This document shows, one piece after another, positions 8,497-17,010 of a stretch of DNA of 64,000 bases (positions are counted from its first letter, which is position 1; the number at the start of each line of letters is the position of its first letter). Source of the DNA: Nannochloris sp. 'desiccata' (Eukaryota; Chlorophyta; Trebouxiophyceae; Chlorellales; Chlorellaceae); assembly GCA_019044685.2 (NCBI GenBank), contig JAGTXX020000009.1, positions 1,674,001 through 1,738,000 of the forward strand, written 5' to 3'. The notes under the pieces were generated by a model, which was not told the DNA's origin, ran no database searches, and was given only the letters and a program-made list of their open reading frames with translations. The position numbers and the translations under genes were made by a program.

Positions 8497-9222
8497 ATGA
8501 ACAGCATACAGACCCCTGTGTTGACGCTCTTGCGTCGCCTTGAGGCTCAGAATATTTGGAGGATGACATACAATGTTGGTGGTGCCGTTGGCCAATCAGG
8601 TTTCTCAACTGCTGCTATGTCTCTCACAGACGAAACTACCGCTCTAGAAAACAGCAGAGAATGGTATGAAGATGCTTCCCTCACAGCACAAGACGCTCTC
8701 AAGCTTCTCGTCAATAGAATCCGTGAAAACGGGCCAGTCAAACAACGTCATTTACAATTTTTGTATCAACGCTGCCAAAGCCCAGAAGAGTTAGAAAAGG
8801 CTCTACGATTAACACGGCTAAACTACCTCGCCCGTGGGGAATTACAACAACATGATAGCTTCTCCCATCGTACTTCTGCGGTGTTACTGCACGAGGCAAT
8901 GCGTCTAGGTGCTCCTGAACTAGCTCAAAAAGTTTTACTTCAGTCTGGTGAATTTGGCCTACCTGGTGCAAATACTCGCCATTTTAATCAGCTTTTGATT
9001 TATCACTCTAAGCAAACGAGTTTACGGTCTATGTTAGAGACGTACGAGATGATGAAAAGGGCAGGGCCACGTCCAGATTCTGAAACATGTTTTATATTAG
9101 TAAAAGGATGTGTGGATGGCGGCCGGACTGATCTTGCAAAGTTGGTGATTCAAGAATTTGAAGCTGTGGGTGTGAGGGTTCGGCCTGGAACGAAGCTGTA
9201 TATTGAACAGCATAGTAAGTAG
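8497..9222 (+). CDS. PPR/TPR-like helical-repeat protein, probably mitochondrial
   Basis: Intronless, 241 residues. The N-terminus (MNSIQTPVLTLLRRLEAQNI and on) is basic and amphipathic, with few acidic residues before residue 45, like a mitochondrial presequence. The rest is alpha-helical. RHFNQLLIYHSKQTSLRSML, then TYEMMKRAGPRPDSETCFIL, then VKGCVDGGRTDLAKLVIQEF match the helix-turn-helix rhythm of pentatricopeptide repeats (the M-x-x-x-G-x-x-P-D-x-x-T turn is visible). Only two or three repeats are recognisable, so it is short for an RNA-editing or RNA-stability PPR. A mitoribosomal or organelle RNA-binding role is an inference. The hAT element sits about 200 bp upstream of its start. Confidence 0.6.
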   Translation: MNSIQTPVLTLLRRLEAQNIWRMTYNVGGAVGQSGFSTAAMSLTDETTALENSREWYEDASLTAQDALKLLVNRIRENGPVKQRHLQFLYQRCQSPEELEKALRLTRLNYLARGELQQHDSFSHRTSAVLLHEAMRLGAPELAQKVLLQSGEFGLPGANTRHFNQLLIYHSKQTSLRSMLETYEMMKRAGPRPDSETCFILVKGCVDGGRTDLAKLVIQEFEAVGVRVRPGTKLYIEQHSK

Positions 9223-9723
9223 ACATACAGTAGCTTTGCAGTAACCGCTAATAATAAGCTTTCTAGAATGCACTAGAACGAGAAAGGAAAAAAAAAATCA
9301 ACTCGTAGTATCCTACTTTGCATAAAGAAGCTGTATCACCTTTCCGTCACTTTAATTGTGTGCAAAATCTGTGTTATTATAGCCAATTTGTATTTTTCCT
9401 CTCTTTTTTTACATTGTTTTTTATTTTTAACCTCTCTTTCTCGCCAAGATCAGTTGGGCGGGGCTGCCTCCAGCGGCGTCCGTCTTTAAATTCACTTGCC
9501 CTTTGGGATCTGAGCATCAGATATTCCTGGTTTCTACCTATTTTTTATTTCGATTTTTTACCCGAGAATAACAATGTAAACCTAACAGCTCGATTGATAA
9601 TACTGTGTGCTTATGAAATTACTACATTGAAAGTAAACATGGCGAAGAAAGGCAAAGAACCAGCATAATATACTAGGCAATAATAACCTGCAATATAATA
9701 GAACACGCCCAACTATCTCTAAA
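9223..9723. other. Convergent 3' spacer, no gene supported
   Basis: 501 bp between the ends of the PPR-like gene and eIF4A-III. An open frame at 9318-9668 is Phe- and Leu-rich, lacks family features and lies in T-rich UTR-like DNA, so I do not accept it as a gene. Confidence 0.5.
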
Positions 9724-11047
9724 CTAAATCAAATCTCCTACATTCATAGGCATTTCATCTATCTGTGTGGAATAATACTGCTCAATATCCCTCAAAACCT
9801 TCACATCTTCATCTTTAACAAAATTTATTGCAACACCCTTCCGGCCAAATCTTCCCGACCTACCAATGCGATGAATATAATTTTCACGATTATTTGGTAA
9901 ATCATAATTAATAACCAAGGAAACTTGCTGTACATCTAATCCACGCGCCCATACATCAGTTGTAATCAAAACACGTGTATCTCCTTTCCTGAATTGCGAC
10001 ATGATCTCATCTCGCTCTTGTTGTGGCATGTCGCCGTGCATCGAAGAGACGGTAAAATTGTTTTCTCGCATCTTTTCAGTCAGCCAATCGACTTTACGTT
10101 TCGTATTGCAGAAAATAACGGCTTGTGTGATGGTCAACGTGTCGTACAGATCGCAGAGAGTATCAAATTTCCATTCTTCCTTCTCTACTGCTACAAAAAA
10201 CTGGCGAATGCCCTCCAACGTCAACTCATCACGTTTAACCAAGATACGGACAGGATCAGTCATGAATTTCTGTGTCATTTCAAGCACCTCATGAGGTAAT
10301 GTCGCGCTCACGAGCACTACTTGTGTCTCCGGTGGTAGGTATCGATAGACATCATAAATTTGCTCTCTAAACCCTTTCTGCAGCATTTCATCAGCTTCAT
10401 CAAGAACTAGAGTACGAATACCACGTGTACGTAATGCTCTGCGTTGGATCATGTCGTAAACGCGCCCTGGAGTTCCAGAAACAATCTGAGCGGCGCCTTC
10501 TAACTTCCGAAGATCTTCTCCGATTGATTTTCCACCAATACAGGAATGCGCTTTCACTTTTAAAAAATCTCCTAACGCCAAAATGTTTTTCTCAGTCTGG
10601 ATGGCAAGTTCACGGGTAGGGGAGAGCACCAGAGCTTGTGTTTCTGGGGAACCACTGTCAATGATCTGACACAGCGTCAATGCAATAAGGGAAGTTTTAC
10701 CTGTACCAGACTGCGCTTGGGCGATGACATCACGGCCAGTAATAATAGGCATAATGACGCGTTGTTGAATGGCAGATGGTTTTTCAAATCCGTATTGGTA
10801 AATGCCACGAAGGAGCTGTTCTTTTAATCCCATGTCGTCGAAGGATGAAACAATTTTAACACCTTTGGTGGTTTCAAATTCCATAGCACTGCCATCCTTG
10901 GCATCGGATTTATCTCTGAAGTATATATGGAGTTGATAAGTAGAAGAAGGTGAGAAGGTAGGGCGGCGTAAGTAGAAAATAAAGTGAAAGAGAATTAATA
11001 AATGCAGGGGATGCAATCTTGGGTACCCACCTTGGTGCGTCTTCCAT
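9724..11047 (-). CDS. EIF4A3: eIF4A-III, DEAD-box RNA helicase of the exon junction complex
   Basis: Two exons, 11047-11031 (MEDAP plus two bases) and 10915-9724, give 402 residues, matching the family length. All DEAD-box motifs are present: the Q motif near EKPSAIQQ, motif I AQSGTGKT, Ia PTRELA, Ib [39 protein letters not shown] and [17 protein letters not shown] in the family reads IVSGTPGRV here. The C-terminus [11 protein letters not shown] is the eIF4A-III ending, and [16 protein letters not shown] the N-terminal signature. The protein clamps mRNA upstream of spliced junctions in the nucleus. The start is chosen at 11047 because splicing yields [14 protein letters not shown], whereas reading through the intron gives an implausible hydrophobic leader. 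Divergent from the PP2A gene. Confidence 0.97.
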
Positions 11048-11538
11048 TTTTTAACTTTAAACAAACTGAAGTTCACAGGCAGTATTTGTTGCTTCTTCTA
11101 TGCTAGGATAAGAGCCACTTAACCAGAAAAGTATTCAAAATTAAGGAGATTAAAATTACTCTGCACACTTCCTGTTCTTTCAAAGACACTTCGATGGGGG
11201 GGTTTATACTGGAATTTACTTTTGAATTTATGTACACATAATTTGATGTCATTGCAGGCAACGCGGACGGAGATATTTCAAGCTGTGAACATTTTGCAAT
11301 GCAACGAGGAAAGAATATCTTAAGAGGGGCACTAACAACTCCCATAAAGTGATGCTTCATCTGATCTGCTGAATAGACGATAATACACAATTTACAGGTG
11401 CAGCATACGATTAGCCTGCCTAGCACGCTGCAAACTTTGACTTTGATCAATTGTTTCTGAAAACTGGACTGCCAGTCCATCCCTGCCGCAGTAAAGCATC
11501 GCAACTAGTAAGCCGAATTCGGGGATAACCAAAGGGCC
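11048..11538. promoter_or_regulatory. Divergent promoter region, eIF4A-III / PP2Ac
   Basis: 491 bp lie between the two start codons. A minus-strand open frame of 133 codons overlaps it but has no coding character that I trust. No specific box is assigned. Confidence 0.4.
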
Positions 11539-12584
11539 ATGGCGATGCCCAACTTGGATCAATACAAGGAGCTCGACGCTCAAATAGAAGCTTTGCTGCA
11601 ATGCAAACCATTGTCAGAAGCAGAAGTGAAGGGCCTGTGTGCCAAAGCCCAAGAAATATTCGTCGAAGAAAGCAATGTGCAGCCTGTTAAATGCCCCGTC
11701 ACGGTGCGAAGCACATTTTATCTGCAACTCTTTTTACAATCAACATTGTTTTCAAATTTCTCGCCCCGCTTCATTTATTTAAAAAAAATTCTCTTTCTAT
11801 ATTTGCTCTACAGGTATGTGGCGATATTCATGGCCAGTTTAACGATCTTCTAGAACTCTTCCGTATTGGAGGTAACTGCCCAGACACGAACTACCTTTTC
11901 ATGGGTGATTACGTTGACAGAGGTTACCACAGCGTCGAAACGGTGACCCTACTTGTGGCATTAAAAATTCGTTATCGCGATAGGATAACTATTTTACGCG
12001 GCAATCACGAATCCAGACAAATCACCCAAGTGTACGGCTTCTATGATGAATGCCTCCGCAAGTATGGCAACGCAAATGTCTGGAAACATTTCACTGATCT
12101 TTTTGATTACCTGCCATTGACGGCACTTGTAGAAAATCAAATTTTTGCCCTTCATGGAGGGTTATCTCCCACGTTGGATTCTTTGGATCACATTCGTAGT
12201 TTGGATAGGGTTCAGGAAGTACCACATGAAGGTCCTATGTGTGACTTACTCTGGAGTGATCCAGATGATAGATGCGGGTGGGGTATCTCTCCTCGTGGTG
12301 CCGGGTACACCTTTGGCCAAGACATTTCCGAACAATTCAACCACGCAAATGGGCTGAGCCTCGTATCACGAGCGCATCAGCTTGTTATGGAGGGGTATAA
12401 CTGGTGTCATGAACAAAATGTAGTTACTATTTTCTCGGCGCCTAATTATTGTTATCGCTGTGGAAATATGGCGGCAATCATGGAGGTGGGAGAAGGGATG
12501 ACGAAGGAGTTTTCACAATTTGATCCCGCTCCTAGGAAAGGAGAGCCTGAAGTTACCAGAAGGACACCAGATTACTTCTTGTAA
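11539..12584 (+). CDS. PP2Ac: Protein phosphatase 2A catalytic subunit
   Basis: Two exons, 11539-11703 and 11814-12584, give 311 residues, the family length. Metal- and phosphate-binding motifs are intact: [33 protein letters not shown], then HGGLSP and the [11 protein letters not shown] region. The C-terminus ends RRTPDYFL, whose terminal Leu is carboxyl-methylated in other eukaryotes to control binding of regulatory B subunits and whose Tyr is phosphorylatable. It acts with the A scaffold and B subunits in the cytosol and nucleus. The 110-bp intron lies before VCGDIHGQ at phase 0. Confidence 0.97.
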
Positions 12585-12985
12585 TAGTAGTACATCTATT
12601 GTAATTTGAAACAATTAACAATTTCACTGCCGAAAAGGAAAAAGGGAGTGGAGAAGAATAATACTCTAGTAGAATGCAAGCTTATTTTCTTTTGCTCTTT
12701 CATTACATGTACTGAACTTTGTAAATGTAGCTCAGCTCCTTTCCTAGCTTTGAGAGTAGGATGAGAAAAAAAAGGAAAAAAAGGGAAAGTTTGACTTGGT
12801 CAAAACAGTTTGACCCCTTTTAAAGTTGACTGATTGGTTTTTCTAAATATACTCTTTGGCTAGAGGGGTAACGCGTAATTAATAATATTTAAATAAAATA
12901 TATAATTGATTCGTATATATTTCATTCCAAAAAGTACCAGGAATAGTAAACCTAGAGAAGAAAAATCAATCTAAGAAAATTAAAA
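12585..12985. promoter_or_regulatory. Intergenic with clustered W-box-like TTGAC motifs
   Basis: The spacer is 401 bp. Within 12791-12830 there are four TTGAC cores: the palindrome TTGACTTGGTCAA at 12791-12803, TTTGACC at 12809-12815, and TTGACTG from 12826. These lie 155-195 bp before the downstream start codon. They match the WRKY W-box core; WRKY factors exist in green algae. A functional role is inference. Confidence 0.35.
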
Positions 12986-13666
12986 ATGGAGTCGTCCCCT
13001 CTCGGGACCCCTGTCTCGACCTATACCAGCGAAAATAACGACAACGTTGAAGACATGTACCGTCATCTAGCTGCGTTTTCCACTGAAGTTGACTGCGATT
13101 TACCACTCGAGACACCGTATAAACTGACCATTGATTTGTATAAAGAAAGGTGTGGCGAATTAGAGACGGAGCTGGTTCTCCAGCATGCCGCCTTGGTAGC
13201 TAAAAATCTCGAACTCGAATCACTAAAGACAAAGCTTTCGATGTTCACTGAGTACTACCGCAGCCTGGATGAAGATACAATACGTACAAGATGTGATGAA
13301 GGCTCTCCTGCTTGCAAAATAAAGGAAGAGGCCAGTATACAGAGCAAAGGAGACGTGCTGTCGCCATCACCACCGCTATCGGTGCTCCGCTTGGCCTTGA
13401 GATGCGCTGAACTTGAGGCTGCGCTGAATGCAAAACAACAATCAAAAGATTCTTGCAAGGTAGTTTTACATTCAACTGATACAGACACAGGCAATAAGTA
13501 CGAAATCTATAAAGAGCAGCAACAGAAGACGTCTGGCGTCGCGGGACCAGAGCTGTTGGCTTTGCTGAGGTCAGCCTGTCGGCAGCTAGAGGAGGCACGT
13601 CGCGTTGGAAGCCAGCTACGTGTGAAGCTCGCTCGTAAAAAGACAGTCATTAATTTGACGATATAG
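12986..13666 (+). CDS. Coiled-coil protein, unknown function
   Basis: Intronless, 226 residues. Residues about 45-95 (YKERCGELETELVLQHAALV and AKNLELESLKTKLSMF) and about 130-150 and 185-220 have heptad-like Leu spacing with many Glu, Lys and Gln, so they probably form coiled coils. A Ser/Pro-rich link separates them. The C-terminus is basic (VKLARKKTVINLTI). No catalytic motif, signal or membrane segment is visible. I do not recognise the family; a structural or adaptor role is possible. The ATG follows an A-rich context and no earlier in-frame ATG exists. Confidence 0.6.
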   Translation: MESSPLGTPVSTYTSENNDNVEDMYRHLAAFSTEVDCDLPLETPYKLTIDLYKERCGELETELVLQHAALVAKNLELESLKTKLSMFTEYYRSLDEDTIRTRCDEGSPACKIKEEASIQSKGDVLSPSPPLSVLRLALRCAELEAALNAKQQSKDSCKVVLHSTDTDTGNKYEIYKEQQQKTSGVAGPELLALLRSACRQLEEARRVGSQLRVKLARKKTVINLTI

Positions 13667-13922
13667 TATTCTTGAACGTGTTACAGGAGCTTATAGTATG
13701 GTCGTGCCAGGTACAAAATGGGTGGGGTAAAACGTGAGAGGAAACAAATTTTACCGTACAGAGGATTCACCATAAAAAGGTTATTTTGCGACAGAAGAAA
13801 GACACTATTCGCTAATTAATTCATTAATTTCGATTCGAGTGACTTTAGTCAGGCTTCTTAATGTACATGTATGCGTATATAATTACATAATTATATCGCT
13901 ATCCACAGTCAAATTCTAATTT

Positions 13923-14466
13923 TCATTTTTTCTCATCCTCGTCTTTTTCTCTAGTGCCTAGGCCCTTGTTTTGAGCATAAAGTTCTATCGCTGCGACCGC
14001 TCCAAGAGCTCCTAAAGTGATAGCCTGTGCGTACACACGGCTATGAATGACCTTGAGGGAGGTAGGGATAGGTCTTGACCATTGGTATGCCTGCGAAAAT
14101 TGGAATGTCAAACAGTTATGCAAAAAAAAACTGGGAAGCGGGAATTCAATAGAGATGAGCCTAACATGGACACGCAAAAACAATCGCTTGGCTGCTCTTG
14201 CGGATGAATAAATTAACTGTAATTACTCACCAAACTACCAGATATACCCGCAAGCCATGTATATCCAATTGCCTGCAGTTAGGTTGGAAACGTTAGAAAA
14301 GTTGAGAACGGGAATATCATATGTGGCAGGAAATATGCTCGTGATACAAAAGACAAGGAAATCTACGGAATGCAGCAGCCAGAAATAGTAAGCGAACCTT
14401 CAATTTGTTATTAAGGATCCATTCCACAGTGCTATCCGAAGCGTTGTTCTGCACTTGGTCAGACAT
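13923..14466 (-). CDS. HIG1-domain-like small mitochondrial membrane protein
   Basis: Three exons, 14466-14398, 14272-14231 and 14090-13923, all joined at phase 0, give 92 residues. After a polar N-terminus come AIGYTWLAGISGSLAYQWS (first membrane segment), the basic loop RPIPTSLKVIHSRVYAQ, and AITLGALGAVAAIELY (second segment), then a charged tail. Two short helices joined by a loop with an R-V-Y-A-Q motif is the HIG1/Rcf1 pattern. These inner-membrane proteins assist assembly and tuning of cytochrome c oxidase. The middle exon has only 14 codons. It is head to head with the ENOD93-like gene, 314 bp apart. Family assignment is from motif shape. Confidence 0.65.
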
Positions 14467-14780
14467 GAGGACTTCAATTGCTTGGTAAAAATATAGTCTA
14501 GTCAAAAAGGAGTGCCGAGTATTGTCCTAGAAAAGCCTGGGTGTCCTTTGGTAAAAATATAACTATTCAGAGATGCATTGCTGGCTGCGTTTGAGGGATT
14601 TTTAGGGAAGGCTGCGTGCCTTCTTGTGCCATGATCATGATGGCGTCATTTCTTTGATCATTTTCAAACTTTTCCACACGTGAAGGAAGTAATTCATAGC
14701 TTGCGGTTCCATGCCACTTTTGAGAGCATTTCAAATTTTCGCTACATATTAAGCAAGACGCGGCAAACAGCTAGAGACCC
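14467..14780. promoter_or_regulatory. Divergent promoter region, HIG1-like / ENOD93-like
   Basis: 314 bp between start codons of two genes for small mitochondrial membrane proteins. No separate gene is seen. Shared control is inferred from the arrangement only. Confidence 0.4.
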
Positions 14781-15355
14781 ATGATGCCTTTAAGCAGACT
14801 AACTGGAGCAGATGGTTCAAGTTTAAATTGTTGAGTAAACACGAGCCTTGTTTTCCTGGTATATTTTTCAAATAGACGTTTTACATAGCTTGAATTATTT
14901 AAATTAACCCGTTCCTGTGTGGGATTTGCAGCCGAGGTCCAAGAAAATTGTGTTGAGCATGCAACGATTGAAGGTTTTAAAGCGGCAGGTGTCGCTCTGG
15001 CTCTTAGTAGTGCAGCTATATTTGGCGCTTTGAAATTCTCGCCAGGCTTCGCTAAAAGCGTTAGTGTGTCTGCAAAGACTGCGTTAATAGTGAGTTCAGC
15101 AAGCTATTGTTTGATGGAAACAATTCATTATTAAAAGAGTGTTCCTACGACTTTCTTCTCATTTACCGCTCATCTGCCAACCATTTAATTTTCTGATATT
15201 TACTTCTTTTACAGGCAAGTCCAGCCTTCGGGGCATTCTTCTTATATGGCGAACTTGCCTTGAATGAATGCGCCCAGAAAAATAGGCATTTAACACGGAC
15301 AGCAGCAGCTGAAGCAAAGAGGAAGGCGGCACTGAAACTTGCAGCTGCGAGATAA
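14781..15355 (+). CDS. ENOD93: Early nodulin 93 (ENOD93)-like protein
   Basis: Three exons, 14781-14814, 14932-15089 and 15215-15355, give 110 residues. The start exon MMPLSRLTGAD is inferred: it is short, has an ATG and a GT donor at the needed phase, and I find no better one. The core reads HATIEGFKAAGVALALSSAA, a proline-containing KFSPGFAKSVSVSAKTALI, then ASPAFGAFFLYGELALNECA and basic residues. This matches the ENOD93 layout: two hydrophobic helices with an AK-rich start, an A-K-T/Q-A-L-I-x-S core and a final acidic-x-x-L-x-x-A-x-K/R-N/H. ENOD93 proteins in plants are mitochondrial and linked to cytochrome c oxidase function. The neighbouring HIG1-like gene suggests a common process. 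Confidence 0.75.
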
Positions 15356-16058
15356 AATGTAATGCTTTACTGTCCCTTTTTTGTTTTTGTTTGCTGCAAT
15401 TGAAGAAGAATGCGTTTGGTTGTTGATTCTGTGTATCAAACTATTTGTAAGGTTGCTTACATTCCATTAATATTACATATATATACTTCATAAACTCGCA
15501 GACCTCTATCTAATATTAATTTAATTCCACGGTAGTTGAGCCAGCTGAGCAACTGCATTCCTATTCTATTAATACCCACAGCATAACGTGATAGATGGTA
15601 TCGCGTCTTAATTCAGTCACCAATAGGGTTTCAACTCCTGGAGCTAATCCAGGAGAATCAACAGAACTGAGACTACTACACGGAGGAGCTCCGTTGACGA
15701 CGCGGCAAAGCTGATAGGTAGGCGTCGGATTGCCGAAGGGAGAGAAGGCTCTGTTTTATTTTGTTGTCCAAGAAATGGGGGAAGCGAAGGATCCTACCCC
15801 ATGATCTACTGGCATACTAGGCAATGACAACGACCCTGACACTCATCCCCCACCAGGTGTCTGACCAACCCAATACCCGTGGCCGTGTTGTGCACCAAGA
15901 ACAAACTGAAATTTTTGCGCAACCCCGTTGGCGCTGGAAGAATACCCTGTTCATAAACCAAGGAGAGTTGCACTAAATACACATCGAGCTGGATCAGTCA
16001 CCTTACACACTCTTGAGAGGTTAAGTGGCCTTTAGGGGAAAACGATCCCTGCCAGTTT
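15356..16058. other. Intergenic, partly GC-richer and unexplained
   Basis: 703 bp between the converging ENOD93-like and D27 genes. The stretch from about 15600 to 16040 is less AT-rich than other spacers and contains short hairpins (for example CTCCTGGAGCTAATCCAGGAG near 15635-15655). It also holds a 50-codon ORF listed separately. I cannot match it to a known RNA gene. Confidence 0.3.
15824..15976 (+). CDS. Possible 50-residue ORF, unknown
   Basis: ATG at 15824 to TAA at 15976. The peptide begins MTTTLTLIPHQVSDQPNTRG and ends with RWRWKNTLFINQGELH. It lies in the GC-richer part of the spacer and could be coding, a fragment of a decayed element, or chance. No family is recognised and no splice partner is evident. 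Confidence 0.15.
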   Translation: MTTTLTLIPHQVSDQPNTRGRVVHQEQTEIFAQPRWRWKNTLFINQGELH

Positions 16059-16850
16059 TCAATCCAGTTTATAACAGCGGGTGTTGTCTGAAATTAATTT
16101 AGCAGTAGAGCACTCCTTTAAACACGCTTGTTTATAAACATGATCTTCTTCTAAAGGCAACGGCATTTTACCGAATATCATCTTGCAGCTCATGTCTTCG
16201 AAACTCGGCTCCATAGTCAATGGCATGCCGAGCTCCTCCGTAAAAAAGGCTTGTACAGGCTCCCTACACAAGTTCACACACATACCAACACACCCACTCT
16301 CAGCTAAATATCTACATCGTTCGATATGCACTCCACTATTTTGTACAACTACGTCTCCATTTGGACGCTCAAATTCTACTTCAACCGTTTTCATAGGTCC
16401 CACAAGCCAAGCAAAAAATGCCGGTGTGATTTTTGCATTGATCTCTGCACCCCATTTAGAGTAAGGAAAGAGTTTACGAAACCATGCTGGTACTGATGGG
16501 AATCCTGCTATTACTGCATCGCGTTGCTGTGCTGCATTGCGCCCCTTCATTAAGCTTCTAGACACTTCAATCATTCCGGTGAATGTTTCAACGCCGTCAT
16601 CCCAGCGGCGTTCGGACTGCCAGCCAGAGATGTTGCCATATGCGACTCTGCACATGTTTATGAAGGCTATATCTGTTGGAGAGTCTTTATATTCTACTGC
16701 TACGGTAGGAGGGGAGCCTTTTTCTGATGAAGCTAAAGTGATCACAGTCTTTTGTGGTCGGCAGGGGGTGAGATTAATCATGTTGCTTCTTTTATTAGTG
16801 CTGCACCGTGATGGCGCAACGCCGCCACTCAGATAAAGGCATGCATGCAT
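16059..16850 (-). CDS. D27: DWARF27-type beta-carotene isomerase, plastid
   Basis: Intronless, 263 residues from the ATG at 16850. An in-frame ATG 27 codons upstream (16931) would add a Phe-rich leader and is less likely. The first 45 residues resemble a transit peptide. The D27 signature is clear: WFRKLFPYSKWGAEINAKIT, then PAFFAWLVGP, then GVHIERCRYLAESGCVGMCV, NLCREPVQAFFTEELGMPL, and FEDMSCKMIFG before a Cys-containing tail (KQACLKECS). The many conserved cysteines are thought to bind iron. D27 isomerises the 9,10 double bond of beta-carotene, the first step of strigolactone synthesis in land plants. Algal paralogues exist without a proven strigolactone role, so the product here is uncertain. 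Head to head with the C2CD3-like gene. Confidence 0.9.
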   Translation of the reverse strand: MHACLYLSGGVAPSRCSTNKRSNMINLTPCRPQKTVITLASSEKGSPPTVAVEYKDSPTDIAFINMCRVAYGNISGWQSERRWDDGVETFTGMIEVSRSLMKGRNAAQQRDAVIAGFPSVPAWFRKLFPYSKWGAEINAKITPAFFAWLVGPMKTVEVEFERPNGDVVVQNSGVHIERCRYLAESGCVGMCVNLCREPVQAFFTEELGMPLTMEPSFEDMSCKMIFGKMPLPLEEDHVYKQACLKECSTAKLISDNTRCYKLD

Positions 16851-17010
16851 TTTATAAGAACTAATAAAAATAAATGAATAAAATGAAGGAACAGTTGGAT
16901 GCAGTTGAAAAATAGATTTTATTTTTTTCAAAGTTTGAAAGCTGCAGCGTAATTAGTGGAAACAATATTATTTTCACAACTATGAATGCATAATTCCATA
17001 TAGCTTGAAG

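Noticed and set aside
9318..9668. Plus-strand 116-codon open frame
   Set aside because: It lies in T-rich DNA between converging gene ends, has a Phe/Leu-rich composition and no family features. It is probably 3' UTR.
11103..11504. 133-codon minus-strand frame between eIF4A-III and PP2Ac
   Set aside because: It falls in the divergent promoter region and has Cys/Ile-rich low-quality composition. Both flanking genes have convincing start exons that leave no room for it.
11539..12584. Functional link between PP2Ac (terminal Leu) and the two LCM-family methyltransferases at 51-54 kb
   Set aside because: The methyltransferases resemble the bacterial-type branch and carry membrane anchors, so there is no sequence reason to call them the PP2A methylase.
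15356..16058. snRNA, SRP RNA or tRNA gene in the GC-richer spacer
   Set aside because: I looked for U1, U2, U4, U5, U6, SRP and tRNA box signatures and saw none.
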